A stretch of DNA of 64,000 nucleotides from Gymnogyps californianus (taxonomy: Eukaryota; Chordata; Aves; Accipitriformes; Cathartidae), in NCBI RefSeq assembly GCF_018139145.2, contig NC_059473.1:3853503-3917502 (forward strand). Direction: 5' to 3'. Shown here in pieces: positions 37,280-48,927 of the stretch (positions are counted from its first letter, which is position 1; each line of letters begins with the position of its first letter). Position numbers and translations under genes: made by a program. The notes under the pieces are model-generated. The model had not been told where the DNA came from, did no database searches, and was given only the letters and a program-made list of their open reading frames with translations.

Positions 37280-37780
37280 TAAGTTCAGCCTCAGTTTATG
37301 CTATTATAGGATTTCAATATTTTTCAGATTATGCAATCTGATTTAATAATCAGTTGTTCAACTATTGTTCTTCCTTGTCTCTCCCCAAAGAGTTGATGGA
37401 GGTAAAAGGCACTCGTGCCCTAGTGGGAAGCGCCACTCGCATTCAAAAGTTAAGACTCACCCACGGGATCATCAATCAGTAACTCACTTTAAAATTCTCT
37501 TTAAAATGTTTTACTAGCTCACTTTACTTGGCATTTTTATCACTATTTATATCTCTAAAGCAGTGATATAATTAGTAAAGCTATTAATGTTTCTTATGTT
37601 TAGCCTTACAAAAGCTACAAATATCTATAAATCTGGCTTATAGCAAAATAAATAATGACAATAATTCTGTCAAGCATCAATATAATTTGCTGGACAGCAT
37701 TGTGTAAACCAAGCAAATATCTGAACCATTAATGAGCTTAATCTGTGCCATTTAACCGCCCCTTCACTAAATTGTTCTGC
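37280..37780. promoter_or_regulatory. AT-rich enhancer-like block with paired dyads
   Basis: Two overlapping inverted repeats sit at 37325-37340 (CAGATT-ATGC-AATCTG) and 37338-37353 (CTGATT-TAAT-AATCAG), sharing CTG. The remaining block holds many TAAT/ATTA cores and TCTGTCAAGCATCAATA near 37667, a loose MEIS/PBX-type sequence. No frame above 60 codons is present. Enhancer status is inferred. Confidence 0.33.
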
Positions 37781-38094
37781 AGGCCAGAGGAGTGTTCAGG
37801 TTAGTTACTTTGCAGACTTCCCTCCTCTGCCAGCATTTGCTTTCCCACAAAAGCAACTGGCCTGATTTTACCCAATTCTGCCTTACACTATCCTATGACT
37901 TGAGTCAAAAACTCTTATCAAATGTGTGGGAAAGGGGTTTTTTTCCCCATCCTTGTGAAATCTTGAATTTTCAGAGATGCTGGTGTTCTGCATAGATCCA
38001 GGTTCTTTAGGAGAAAAAACAAAATGAAACAAAACAAAAAACCCACCACCAGAAAAAACTCCCCTTTCCTTTTTTTACTTACAATAGTCACTTC

Positions 38095-38212
38095 TTAGTG
38101 GTGAGGGCATTCACTTAGGACACGATAAAGTCAGTTATAAGTCTCTGCTCTGCATGGTTCAAACCAGTAACAGGAATCTGGGTCCCAGCATCTTCGCCTT
38201 AGGGTTAGGCTC
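38095..38212. mobile_element. Decayed palindromic interspersed repeat
   Basis: The left side reads TTAGTGGTGAGGGCATTCAC, the middle GTCTCTGCTCTGCATGGTTC, and the right side AGGAATCTGGGTCCCAGCAT followed by CCTTAGGGTTAGGCTCT. The two halves are approximate reverse complements (GGGCATTCAC / AGGGTTAGG arms, with TCTGCTCTGC near the centre). From memory it resembles an amniote palindromic repeat whose arms contain a 'gggcactcacctggga' motif; I cannot name the family. Heavily diverged, so old. Confidence 0.4.
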
Positions 38213-41200
38213 TCTCATTCAAGCCAAAATTAATGCCTCAGGCAGGAGAAACTTTTCATCTCTGAAACATCAAACCAGGATGTCGCAGAGTCTTGCTTTT
38301 TGTCATATTGCCTGTTCCCGATACAGGGATTTTTGTGAAAACTCCCGGACATCTCAAGCCCTCAAGACTTTGAGCCATGCCATGGGCCACCCTTTATTCT
38401 GCTAACACTTGATTTTCTTTAAAATTGAGTATTTTTCCACATATGCACAAAAAAACCAACAGAAAGCATAGACCATGCCTTGGCAAAATAATACAAGCTC
38501 CTGTTCTCCACTGCTTCTTACCCTATGGAAAGATTTTCCCCTCTTCAGCGAGGTACACAGACATGCGTACCAAACTTCCAGAGACTGAGTTGGGCTGACC
38601 TTCAGCGGACCAGGGGAAAACCATAAGTGCCGATCTAAATACAAAAGCACTATCCACGGCATTACCATTTTCAATAAGAAAATAAATGTCTACACTCATG
38701 AGCCCTGAGTAATAGGCCTTTTAAGTAAAAGTATTAGAAGAATATATCAGCTATAAGATATAATACCAGCAACTACTACCACAGGATGGGCATTTTTAAC
38801 TTTCACTCTAAAATGACTGGATGATAAGAGAGTACAATATATATTTTGAATTCAGGGTGAGAAGATCTTTTTAATATAAGTGTTTTATGATGTAGTCATA
38901 CATCATTTCTAACTAAAATGCTAAACAAAACACAATCCTTTTCTGAAACATAGATAATGATGGATTTTTGTTATTCTATTTTATTCCATAAGATAATTTT
39001 TCAACCCAAACTTTTATTTTATTGATGGCATAAGAAGGTCCCAGTACATCTTCTTTCATATCTGAGACAGTTTCATGAAAACTGTGAGCTACAAATCAAG
39101 TGTCATTACAGAGAAAGAATTTTTGGATACGTGATCATTTATTGGGATAGTCCCACATGACGGGATTAAAGGAGATTAAAAGGACCAGGTATGTTTTGTT
39201 GATTGCTTTGGCACTTGAAAACCCCTCTGATCTCAGAGCAGGAGTTTTGCGGGTATTATAATAATAATAATGGGGATCTTGGAAGATGGGAGGTGGATAA
39301 GCAGAATGGAACTAAATCCAATAATGTTTGTACTGTCACAAAGCCAGGAAGGTTTGGGATATGATTTAATCCTATGGAGCCGACCTACCCAACACTCCTA
39401 AGCAAGAGATAAACAAATAAATATATGCAGTGAAATAGAAGCATATCTGCAAAGTGTAATCCCTCGCCCTTCCCCGGGCAAAATATTTTTCCCCTCAACT
39501 CCAAAACTCGCCAACAATTTGGCTGTGTGTGCTGAGCAAGAATCCCAACAAATTGCTGCCTCCTCCCCTTTATGGCCTCAGCGAAACATGACATCTGAGG
39601 AATCGCCTGTGCTTTCTGTCTCTTTCCTTGTTTGCTTTTGTGTGTACACCAAAGCAGACTGTGTCAGTACCTGTAAGGAACCAAAATATTTTAAGTACTG
39701 ACTACTACAAAAATATGAAACACCTTTTTTAGTACTTGGTTCAAACAGAGGGATAAAGGGGAAGGAAAACAGCATTTCCCACCACTGCAGCGTTGAGGAT
39801 GGCTGTTCACTGCGTCATTGCCTTTCCAAATACCTTACTGTATCTACCACAAGACAATTCCTCCCATAGTCTCCTGTCCCAGAGAGTCCCAGGCTTGGCT
39901 TCCTATGCTATCGTGACAACCACATCCATTTTCTTTGATCAATTTACTAGCTTAAAGCCTCCACTTCTTATCGTCACCAGCAAGTTTTGTCAGTGTGCGG
40001 GCTAAGCCAGTCTCAGAGGTTACTGACCATCACATCACTCCCTGTAGGCTGGGGCAGGCAGCTGTGCTCTACACTACACCCCCTCTGTCCTCACACTTCT
40101 AGCTGCTGTACCACATGTCTGTTGAAGAAGAGATGTTTTCTTACATTCACAAGTTCTGCCCAGCATTTGACATACAATTAAAAAAAAAAAAAAAAATTGA
40201 AAAGTTTTATAAAGACTGTATTTTAAAAAAAGACCTTTCCTGAAACAGTAGACGTTAGAATAGCGGTGTGAGGTTGTACAGATTTTATCACTTCTATGTG
40301 TTTCAGGAAAATCCGAATTAAAACCTCAATTTGTAACACATTCAGAAGACATACAGAAGACTGTAATTCAGTCTTCTCATGAAGTCAATGGAGCAATGCT
40401 GAACTATACCAACCGATGATCTGGCACATGGCAGGAAAACCCAGAAGAGGACATCATCTTGCCCCATAGCTCACTAGGTCTGCCTGCCCAGAGCAAAGCC
40501 ACCCAATATAGCTCTGAGCTGAGCTGCTTTGGACAACCACCTCCATCTCACCTGCAGCCCTCCCAGGCTGTGGTGGCTATCCCACCGAGGCTTTCCTATC
40601 CAAACACAGTACTCGCATTGCTATGTTACAGTCATGCCTCAATCTGTGGATCAGAGAGATCCATCATTCGCTGCCCTCCCCTGATCACTCCTAATTATTG
40701 TCCACTTTATAATAATTTAGATAATACTTAGCTTTTGCCATGTCAAACTGTTCTGCATGTACCAGGTGAGACAAACCTTTGCAGTGAAACCGCTGGCAAA
40801 CAGCACCTTGGCAGTGGGCTGTCCCAAACAATGCCAAAAACCAAGACTAAAGACCGGTCAAAAGCAGGCCTGTTGACATGGCCCAAGGATAAAGGTAAAT
40901 CTCAGTTTTAGTAAATTGCAATTTCAGTAAATTAATATTTTTAGAAGATGCAACTGAAATTTGAGCAGCATGGAAAGGCCAAGGATGGAACAACTTCTTC
41001 CCCTCTCCTCCACTTGGAGGCCTACCATCAGCCTCAGCCTCCTTTAAAGCAACCCACTGCTACAATATGGATCTGAACAGGGATTACATTCAACTGAAGC
41101 CTACCATGTTGCAGACTTACACTTGAGAGATAGATATAAACCAAAGAAATTTTGTAATGAGTGCCGGGTGAGCTCCACCACCACAGCCAAAGGCTCTCTG

Positions 41201-43370
41201 TGCTGTTTAATAAGGTTAAAAATAGTTGGATAGGAAGCACTGGAGCAGGGGACTGTGACACATCTGCAGCAGAGACCCAGGGCCTGCTTTTATAGCAGTT
41301 TAATAAAAAAAAAAAACACAACCAAAACAACCCAGGCCTGTAGTTGTTCTTGTTTTGAGTTCTTACACTAACTACTTTGTCTATATACCTCCTGAAGCTT
41401 TTGGCTGTAGTGCATAATCAGAACAATAGCTCAGAAGAAGCCAGCAGTCCTGGTTACAATTAGTCAGGACTATTTTAACTACCTGTTGGGTTGCTATAGA
41501 TTTAAGAAGGACTGGCTGGTGAGAAGAGGGTTCTGGCAAAAACATCTCTGCTGAGTTAGGGAGACTTTTGGATTTTGGTTGTTTTGGGGGTTTTTTTGTT
41601 TGTTTTTTTTTTTTAAAGTTCAGCTCATGGTTTGGAAAAGTTGTTTTAAAAAACTGAGATATACTCCTTCCCTCTGTTTTGCATGCCCTTTTATGACTTT
41701 TAGCTCTCCAAGGCAGTCCATATTCCTTATTTACACACAGCGGCCAGCACAACAGCATCCTGTCCCCGGCTGGCCTCGGAGCTCAGTCAGAACAGAAATA
41801 AAAATAATCTGAAGAACAAGTGAATTACAGACATCAGTGTGAACTTCCCCTAAATCCTGGATGAAAAACCCCATGAAACCCACAAGGCAAAGTCTGACTG
41901 CATTAACAAAAAAAACAAAAAAAAAATTAAACAGATATGTGAGAGAAGCTCCATTTAAATTAAAAGGCAGCAGAGACCAAACTGTAAGAGTCCAGGTTTT
42001 GAATGAGCTTTCATTATTCATTGACCCAGGTTTCTTCTTTATGTTATGCAGAAAGCAAAAGATTAAACCGATGCCAATGGGAGCGGAGATTGGAGGGTGG
42101 GTGCTGTGGACAGGCTGGCCCCACAGAGGTGGGGAGAGGGAGCTTTGACTGTGCTTGGGAAGAGGCTGTGGCACACTCAGAACTTCACAGCACAAGGGTG
42201 CAGCGACTCAGCTAATTGGGGAAGATAAAAGGCAGGTTTTTATGAGACAGACACCGTCATTATCAGAAATGAAGGATAAAAACTTGAGCAGCTACATCTC
42301 ATTTTATCACTGGGAAGTCTCAGAAGGAAAAAAGAATTATCGAAGTTTTTGATAGTACCATTTAACCACAAGAAAACTATGTTAATGTAACCTTAAAGGT
42401 TTGACTAAAACCTACGAAATCAAGGCAATTCAGAGTTCAGGCCTCAGCTTCTTCTTTAATCCACCCATAGTGCCCAGACCATGTGAGACAAACACTGCCT
42501 GCTTGGAGACACCATCTCATTTGTACAGGCAGACCATACTGCTGACTCTTGTAACCCCACCAGCAGCACCCAATACAGCCCTGCGCCTCTAGGAAAGTAG
42601 CAGCCCTCAGAGCTGCACACAAAATGGTCTTATGTTTTCCACACTTTTTCTTTTTTTCTTGTAATGAAAATATAAAAGCAATAAACAGTTTCATCATAAA
42701 CCAATCCAACACAGCATTTCCCTCTCCAAAGCACAGCCATGGCTGAGTTAAACAGCACTGCCAGAGCACCCCAGACAAAAGCTTTCTGAAGTTCTCAATT
42801 CTTCAAATTAAAACAGAAGCTGGATTGATTTCTTAAAATAAAAATAAAACAATGTGCCTACAAGAACTCTCTCTGTCCCTGAAATCTGCCAGGCTACACC
42901 GGAGCCTGCGCAGGCAGTGAGAAGCAGGCACTTTAATGGCCAAGTTAAAAAAAGCCCTGAAAGCCTGGGTTTCTAATGAAAATAGTGACAGACCCTTAAC
43001 TATACAGCAGCATGAGCAGGCGCCACCATAATAACCATTTAAGCCCTCTTTTCTCAGAAAAGCTTGGCCCAGCAATGCAGGAGGAGTAAACAGGGCTGGT
43101 AGCTTAATGACCTTTGAGCATTAGCAGATGGCCTTTTTACGAGCACAGATTAGCAGAACATGGGAGTTTTTAATGGCCACTAACAGGTGCCAAGGCTGCT
43201 TTTCCCTCTCTACCTACCCACAGCCAGTAAAGCACCAATCCACTTCAAATGGCATCTCTGCTCCTGCCCCATCCTTTATTTCTGTTTACACCCCAGCATC
43301 TTTGATGACACAGCAACATATGTCCCACACCAACCTGACAACGCTGTAGGTTACCAAAAACAAACAAGAG
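38213..43370. other. Non-coding spacer with A-rich tracts
   Basis: No exon or RNA gene was recognised. It contains poly-A stretches at about 40180-40196 and 41307-41318, T-rich tracts at 41581-41616 and A-rich at 41909-41929. The 154-codon minus-strand frame at 41731-42195 overlaps a plus-strand frame and has no domain. Confidence 0.5.
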
Positions 43371-43378
43371 CACCTCAC

Positions 43379-43436
43379 CTTTGGGTAATGGCATCATCAG
43401 ATGGGTCGCCGTCATGATATCGCATCTGAGGCACAG
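43379..43436 (-). other. Candidate short exon, minus strand (58 or 47 nt)
   Basis: The donor is TACCCAAAG|GTGAGGTG, a strong match. Two acceptors are possible: TGTCACCCTTGAACCAG (first base 43436) or GAACCAGCTGTGCCTCAG (first base 43425). With the longer form one frame is open and acidic (AVPQMRYHDGDPSDDAITQ). The frame is also open upstream, so retention or a larger exon is possible. The product is unknown. Microexon-sized blocks are easy to mispredict. Confidence 0.2.
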
Positions 43437-44184
43437 CTGGTTCAAGGGTGACAATCAAAATGGTTGCCCCCTTCTTTCTGGTACGAGGGAGCCGTAGGAA
43501 ACCCCAGCAAGAGGTTTCAAAGCTGTTTAAAAGCAAGAGGGAGTCAAAGCAAAGCCAAAGCAGGGGGTTCCCCTCTCTTCTTTATAACATCATTGTGTTC
43601 ACCAGTGACAACCTTCCTGACTCCTTCCCAGCCCACCTCTCTCACCAGGTCCCTTTCTAATGCCCCTTTCCCTGGCTCTGCCCCGTTAAAGACACCCTGG
43701 TATCTTTATCAGCCAGAGCAGAGGTAAGTGCTCAGTCTGCATCTCAGCAAATATTCCCTCACCCACTCTTACCCTGGCCCAGGAACAACTCAGAAGCACA
43801 CCAGGACTCAGGGCAATTACCAAATTGGCTCCTCTGCATTTATCTCTGTGGGTGGGTAGAGAAAAGCCCTTGCAATTAATCTCAGATGCTGCCTGATTAG
43901 GCACAACTCAGGGGTTATGAGCCTTTTGGCGCTGAGTGAGCCTGCTTGAAGGCTGGAGCCGCAGCGAGCAGGCTGAGCTAGACCCTGTCCCCACCTCAGG
44001 CGGGGGGGGGGGGGGGGGGGCGGTCACACGTGTGTGCGTGCCAGCGGGCACTGGGCGGGAAACTGAGTATTTAGGGAAAAAGCAGCAAGAGCATAGCTGA
44101 GGAGCTGATTACAGTGCCCTCAGGAGACGTGATGACATTACCCCTCAGGAAAACACACCCGCCCTCCCCTCTGAGGCACTCGCA
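43437..44184. other. Spacer leading into the minisatellite
   Basis: Contains G19 at 44002-44020 followed by CGGTCACACGTGTGTGCGTG. A plus-strand donor-like AGCAGAG|GTAAGTGC lies at about 43724, without a convincing partner acceptor. Confidence 0.5.
44002..44020. repeat. G19 homopolymer
   Basis: Nineteen consecutive G, the longest homopolymer of G/C in the window. It can form an intermolecular or slipped quadruplex and is prone to sequencing error, so the true length may differ. Confidence 0.9.
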
Positions 44185-45976
44185 GGGCCTGCGCTGTCTG
44201 GGCCTGCACTCACCAGCCTCCCGCTCCTCCAGCCACGCCCTCCCTGGGCCTCGCCTCTCCTCCCTGGGCCTGCACTTGCTGCAGCCGCCTTGCTGGGCCC
44301 GCTTCTGTGGGCTTCACACTGACTGGGCTTTCTCCCTCTGGGCCTCACACTCCCTAGGCCCCAACTCACTGGGCCTCTGACTCTCCTGGCCTCCATTCTC
44401 TAGGCTTCAACTCCCACTATCGGACTCCCACTCTCTCAGGCTCCACTCTCCAGGCTTCTACTCTCTCCGCCTCCCACTACCACCCTCCCACTCGCACCCT
44501 CCCACTCACAGGGCCTCTACTATTGGTATTCCACCATCTTCACTTCCCACTCACTGGGCTTCCCACTCTCCTGGCCTCCATTCTCTAGGCCTCCCACACT
44601 CGGAGCCTCCAACATTCTCAGCTTCCCACTTTCTGGGACCACACTTTCTTGGCCTCCTACTCTCTCAGCCTCTACTCTTTGGACCCCCACTCTGGGTATC
44701 CGCTGTCTGGGCCTCCTAATCAACCACTGGGCCTTCTACAAACTGGACCACCACACTCCTGGCCTATTACTATTGGCCACCCATTCTCTCACCTCCAGAC
44801 TCTGGGCCTCCTACTCTCTCACGCTCCACTATCTCAGCCTCCCACACACTGGGCCTCTAACCTCTTGGCCTCCCAGTCTCTCAGCCTCCACTCTTTGGGC
44901 CTCGTACTCACAGGGCCCCCCGCTCACTGGGCCCCTATTCTTTTAGCCTCCCACTACTGGGCTCCCACTCTCTGTGCCTCCAATCTTTGGGCCTCCCACT
45001 CTGTCAGCCTCCACTCTCTCAGCCTCTCACTCACTCGGTCTCCCACTCTCTGGGCCTCCACTCTGGGACTGTACTCTTTCAGCCTCCCACTCTCTGGGCC
45101 TCCCACTCTTGGCCTCCACTCTTTCAGCTTGTCACTCTCTGGGCCTTCCACTCACAGGGCCTTTACTCTCTTGGTCTTCATTCGCTCAGCCTCCACTCTT
45201 TGGGCCTTCCACTCTGGGCCTCTACTTTCCCGGTCTCCCACTCACTGGGGCTCCCACTCTCTCAGTCTCACACTCACTGGGCCTCCCACTCACAGGGCCT
45301 CTACTCTCTTGGCCTCCATTCTCTCAGCCTCCACTCTTTGGGCCTCCCACTCTAGGCTGATACTCTCTTGGCCTCCCACTCATTGGGCCTTTATTCTCTT
45401 GACCTCCCACTGTTGGCCTCCCAATCTCTTAGCCTCCGCTCTTTGGGCCTTCACTCTCTCAGCCTCACACTCACAAAACTTTGTTCTCTCAGCCTCCACT
45501 CTCTGGGCCTCCCACTCACTGGGCCTCCCGCTCTTGGCCTCCACTCTTTTGGGCTGCGACTGTCTGGGCCTCCCACTCACAGGACTTATACCCTCTTGGT
45601 CTCTATTCTCTCAGCCTCCACACTTTGGCCCTCCCAGTCTGGGCCTCTGCCCTTATGGCCTCCCACTCTCTGGGCCTCTCATTCTTGGCGTCCACTCTCT
45701 TGGCCTCCGTTCTCTTCGCCTCCCACTATTGGCCTCCAAATCTCTTAGCCTCCATTCTCTTGGCCTCTATACTCTTAGCCTTCCACTATTGGCCTCCAAA
45801 TCTCAGCCTCCACTCTCTGAGCCTCCCACTCACTGGGCCTCCCACTCTTTCGACCTCCCACTCACTGGGACTCCTGCTCTTGGCATATACACTTTCAGCC
45901 TCCCACTCTCTCAGCCTCCCACTCAGAAGGCCTCCGCTCTCTTGGTCTCCATTCTCTCAGCCTCCACCCTTTGGGC
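44185..45976. repeat. 1.8-kb pyrimidine-rich minisatellite, 15-16 bp unit
   Basis: The block is a degenerate tandem array of a 15-16 bp unit, best written CACTCTCTGGGCCTCC, with variants replacing GGG by CAG (CTCTCAGCCTCCA) or TTGG (CTCTTGGCCTCC). Units are looser in the first 300 bp and tighter from about 44500. A higher-order pattern is visible: the string CACAGGGCCT recurs at 45153 and 45291, each followed by an ACTCTCTTGG.. module, about 138 bp apart; related modules start near 45578 and 45924. The plus strand is mostly C and T. The unit has no stop codon, so all plus frames stay open for long distances, including a 459-codon frame at 44649-46028 that is a repeat artefact. Confidence 0.9.
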
Positions 45977-46103
45977 CAAGAAGGGAAGCAGCCCAGCAGA
46001 GGGGAAGCTCCCAGCAGAGCAGGGCTGAAGGAGCCGATGCAGCCCCTCATCCTTATGTCCAGGTATTTATGTAGAGGTATAAAAAGAGAACTTTTCCCAT
46101 TAC

Positions 46104-46232
46104 CTACAGAGAGGCGCGTTTGGAAGTTGGGCTAATGCCAAGTATGTTCCTGTGTTGGATGCGTCCACAGGGTCAAAAATGCAGTTTCTTGACGGTGTAG
46201 AGGTCCAGGGTCTGCACAGGTGCTGGCTGAAC
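46104..46232 (-). other. Candidate exon, minus strand (129 or 125 nt)
   Basis: A strong acceptor, TTTTATTCTTCTTTTCTTCAG, has its first exon base at 46232. At the other end CTCTCTGTAG|GTAATGGG or CTCTCT|GTAGGTAATG give donors 4 nt apart. One frame (entered in phase 2) is open to the end, with residues such as NCIFDPVDASNTGTYLALAQ. The frame that would continue from the 53.3 kb candidate stops near the end of the block. It lies 130 bp from the minisatellite. It may be an alternative exon of the same transcript or a lncRNA exon. Confidence 0.3.
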
Positions 46233-48810
46233 CTGAAGAAAAGAAGAATAAAACTATAATCAGAGCTTCAAGAAACTTTGAGAAGAGTGTAGTGCTGTGC
46301 AAAAGCTAAACGAAACAGGAATTTAAGGTAAGAGAAAGATGTGCAAAAAGGCCTGACAGCCTGGCGACACCAAGCTTCAGAAGAAACAGGAGTAACTTAA
46401 ACAGATATTAGGCCTGACAGGAAGCATGTCTGATGTCTACGGACCCCCCCAAAAAGAGAGGAATAAGTCACTCTCTTGAAACTCTGTTGTCAAAATGGAG
46501 ACCTGGGCTTTATGTGACAGATGCGGGGACCCGCACCCTGCAACCAACCAGACAAGCTCAGTCGGGGTGCCCAGGAAGCGGGCACGGGGTAGCACCCTGC
46601 TGAGCCCCGCATCCACACAGCCCCACGGAGGCAGCACCTTGCAAATGCGTTACAGGGGAGGACTGAGCCTTTCGTCGGCTTCCAGCAGGAAAAGGGAGAA
46701 CGTCCTCAGAAGCGAGTGTTCTTCCTAGGAACGCAGGGCTGGAGGAGGAGCGCGGCGAGGCAGCCGAGTCTGTGGACAAGACGCAACCAGAACTCATTAG
46801 CTCACCGCTGTGGTGCTGGCGGTGCCTCCAGGGAGACCACACAGCAGCACAGAGCACCCCAGAGACTAATTGAACATGGTTAATTATTAGGCGGTTTAAG
46901 ATATATTTGAATTTCTTTATTGTGCTCATGTTGTTTCTTGGAGTTATTTTGGGCTGGGGAAATGGTAACTTGCAGGAACTTTGAAAAGAGCCGTTTGGAA
47001 GGGACTCTTGTGTCACTCAGGGGTTGGGGTGACACATAGCTAAGCCACCTCGGTCCCCCCCCAAGCCCCTCCGCTGCCTGCCAGCATCAGATGGCAACCT
47101 GCCCCTGGTACATGCTCTTGCAAAAGGACATCACAAAATAAATGAGACCTGTGCCTCAACCGATGGGAGATAGATTTCTCCTAGAATCTACAACATTTGA
47201 AAAATAATTTGTTTCGTTTATGAAAGCTGGCAGTGGGATCGCAACCCTCCAAAATACCAGAATCTAACTATGGAGTTAGAGGTCTAGATTTTAGCTGGCC
47301 TAAGGCTTTATGAGCTGGAAATCTGCTCAAAAACATCACCTTCGTAAACGTGGATCGATTTATGTTTTTGCACCAAGACCTGGTTAATGTTGCGGGTTTG
47401 CGTACATGAGCTGAAGAACAAGGCGCGATTTAGTATAATGGTATAACCAGTATAACCACATCAAAGGCAGTAGAGAGACACTCATTTCCAGTGGAGGGTG
47501 CATTCATGTGACTGCTGTTTGCCTGAGATCGTGAGATTATATGAACACTGAAATTTAAAGCGAAAGGGGGTGTAAATTAAGCGGACTGAAGCGAAGGGAA
47601 ATGCTTGCATGAGTCTTTGCGAAGCCAACACACAGAGGAGTTTTGTTCCAAACTATCTCAAATCTTCAAACTATTTCTCCCAAGTGTTTTACCCACGTTT
47701 CAGCTCGCCTAGCTCAAGCTTGGAACACCGAGACCCAAGGATCCGCTCTGCAGAGAGTTAATTCCTGGCAGCCAAATTCGTTTGCGGTGCAAGTCTGCAG
47801 ACATAAGGGGTGTTATCCTCGGGGATGAATTTGGCCACCAGCATCTGCGTTCAGTCCTGGATGAGCAGGAATGGCTTCCTTGACTTGCAGGGCTGATTTG
47901 TGCCAGCTCTGAATTTGGCCCTGTGTCTTTCTCTTTGTTCTGTGTATAGTTAAATAGACAAGATGAAAAAGCCATGACTAATTAGATTGTTAAATTAAAC
48001 TGCTTTAAATTTATTTTATGTGATGCATAAAGTTCATAAAAAGAGGTACCCAGAGTAGTATCAGTGACCTTTCTCCAGGAGCTGCAGTCCACCCGGATGC
48101 TTTTTTGAACCAATTGGCTGAAAACTCCTGGATTTCTTAACACCTTTTATTCCCTCTCTGCCACTTTCAAACCTGAAGGATTTATTTTTATCAGTCCCTC
48201 ACCCACATAATGACTTTAAAATTCCTTAGGTTCATACCTTAAAATATAGCTGGGAATTAGAAGTAATGCCAATTAACAAGTCAAGGCTCAAAGGCACTGA
48301 TGGAGTTAGCTTGCACTTCTCCCTGGAAAACTGTCATAAGTATATATAAGAATCTGCACACCTCAGGATTTCCGTTCGGAGCACTCTGTCTGTTCGAAAG
48401 CACCTTCTCCATGATATTTGCAGCCTCACCACCACCACGGTGCCTACGGACCAGACAGCCCTGAGCCAAAAGGGGTAGCGGCAAACCTGCGCTGCCCCAT
48501 AAGTGCCTCCCCAGGCGGTTGCCTCTCTCCAAGCTGCGGACTAGCAGCAGATCCCAGCACCTCTGTTTGGACAGGCTTGGCTGGCACGTCTGCGTTTAGA
48601 CCCGCGGGTCTGTCCTCGCCACACCAAAAAGGCAGTTTGTTTGCTCCAGGCATCAGCTGATTCCTGGATCTGAAAACCTGGAATTTCGAGACAGACAAAA
48701 CCCCCTTATTTGATATGCAGACGTTCCTCCCACTCCCATTTACCAGGTACACAGATAAAAGGCGATTTGGTTAGACCTCGTGAGCCTCTGCTCCAGGATT
48801 TGGCACATTA
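46233..48810. other. Non-coding spacer
   Basis: No recognised gene or repeat. A 152-codon minus-strand frame at 46558-47016 lies in a GC-richer patch and has no domain. The 47.1-48.3 kb part is ordinary AT-rich DNA. Confidence 0.5.
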
Positions 48811-48811
48811 A

Positions 48812-48927
48812 GGAGGCCAGAGTTTAGTTCCCAGGTCTGTTGGTGGCTTCGGGCAAGTTATTTCACTTCCCCCAATTCAGTTTCCTCCTCAGTGGCAAAG
48901 TGATGCTTGCAATAGAAAATAGTACGT
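48812..48927 (+). mobile_element. MIR-family SINE fossil, plus orientation
   Basis: The order of landmarks follows the MIR consensus: GGAGGCCAGAGTTTAG, then TTCGGGCAAGTTATTTCAC, then ATTCAGTTTCCTCCTCAGTG, then an A/T-rich ATAGAAAATAGTA tail. The consensus equivalents are GGAGCCAGACTG, CTTGGGCAAGTTACTTAAC and CTCAGTTTCCTCATCTGTA. Divergence is high, as expected for an element active before the amniote radiation. The internal tRNA-like part upstream is not recognisable. Confidence 0.7.

Noticed and set aside
43716..43730. Plus-strand donor AGCAGAG|GTAAGTGC
   Set aside because: A near-perfect donor, but upstream acceptors are weak and no frame or exon boundary is convincing.
45990..46010. CTCF-like CCAGCAGAGGGG
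   Set aside because: A key C of the core is G here and the flank does not match; too weak to report as a site.
44649..46028. 459-codon plus-strand frame as a protein gene
   Set aside because: It consists of minisatellite units; other plus frames and the minus strand are also open over long parts, so openness comes from the unit lacking stop codons.
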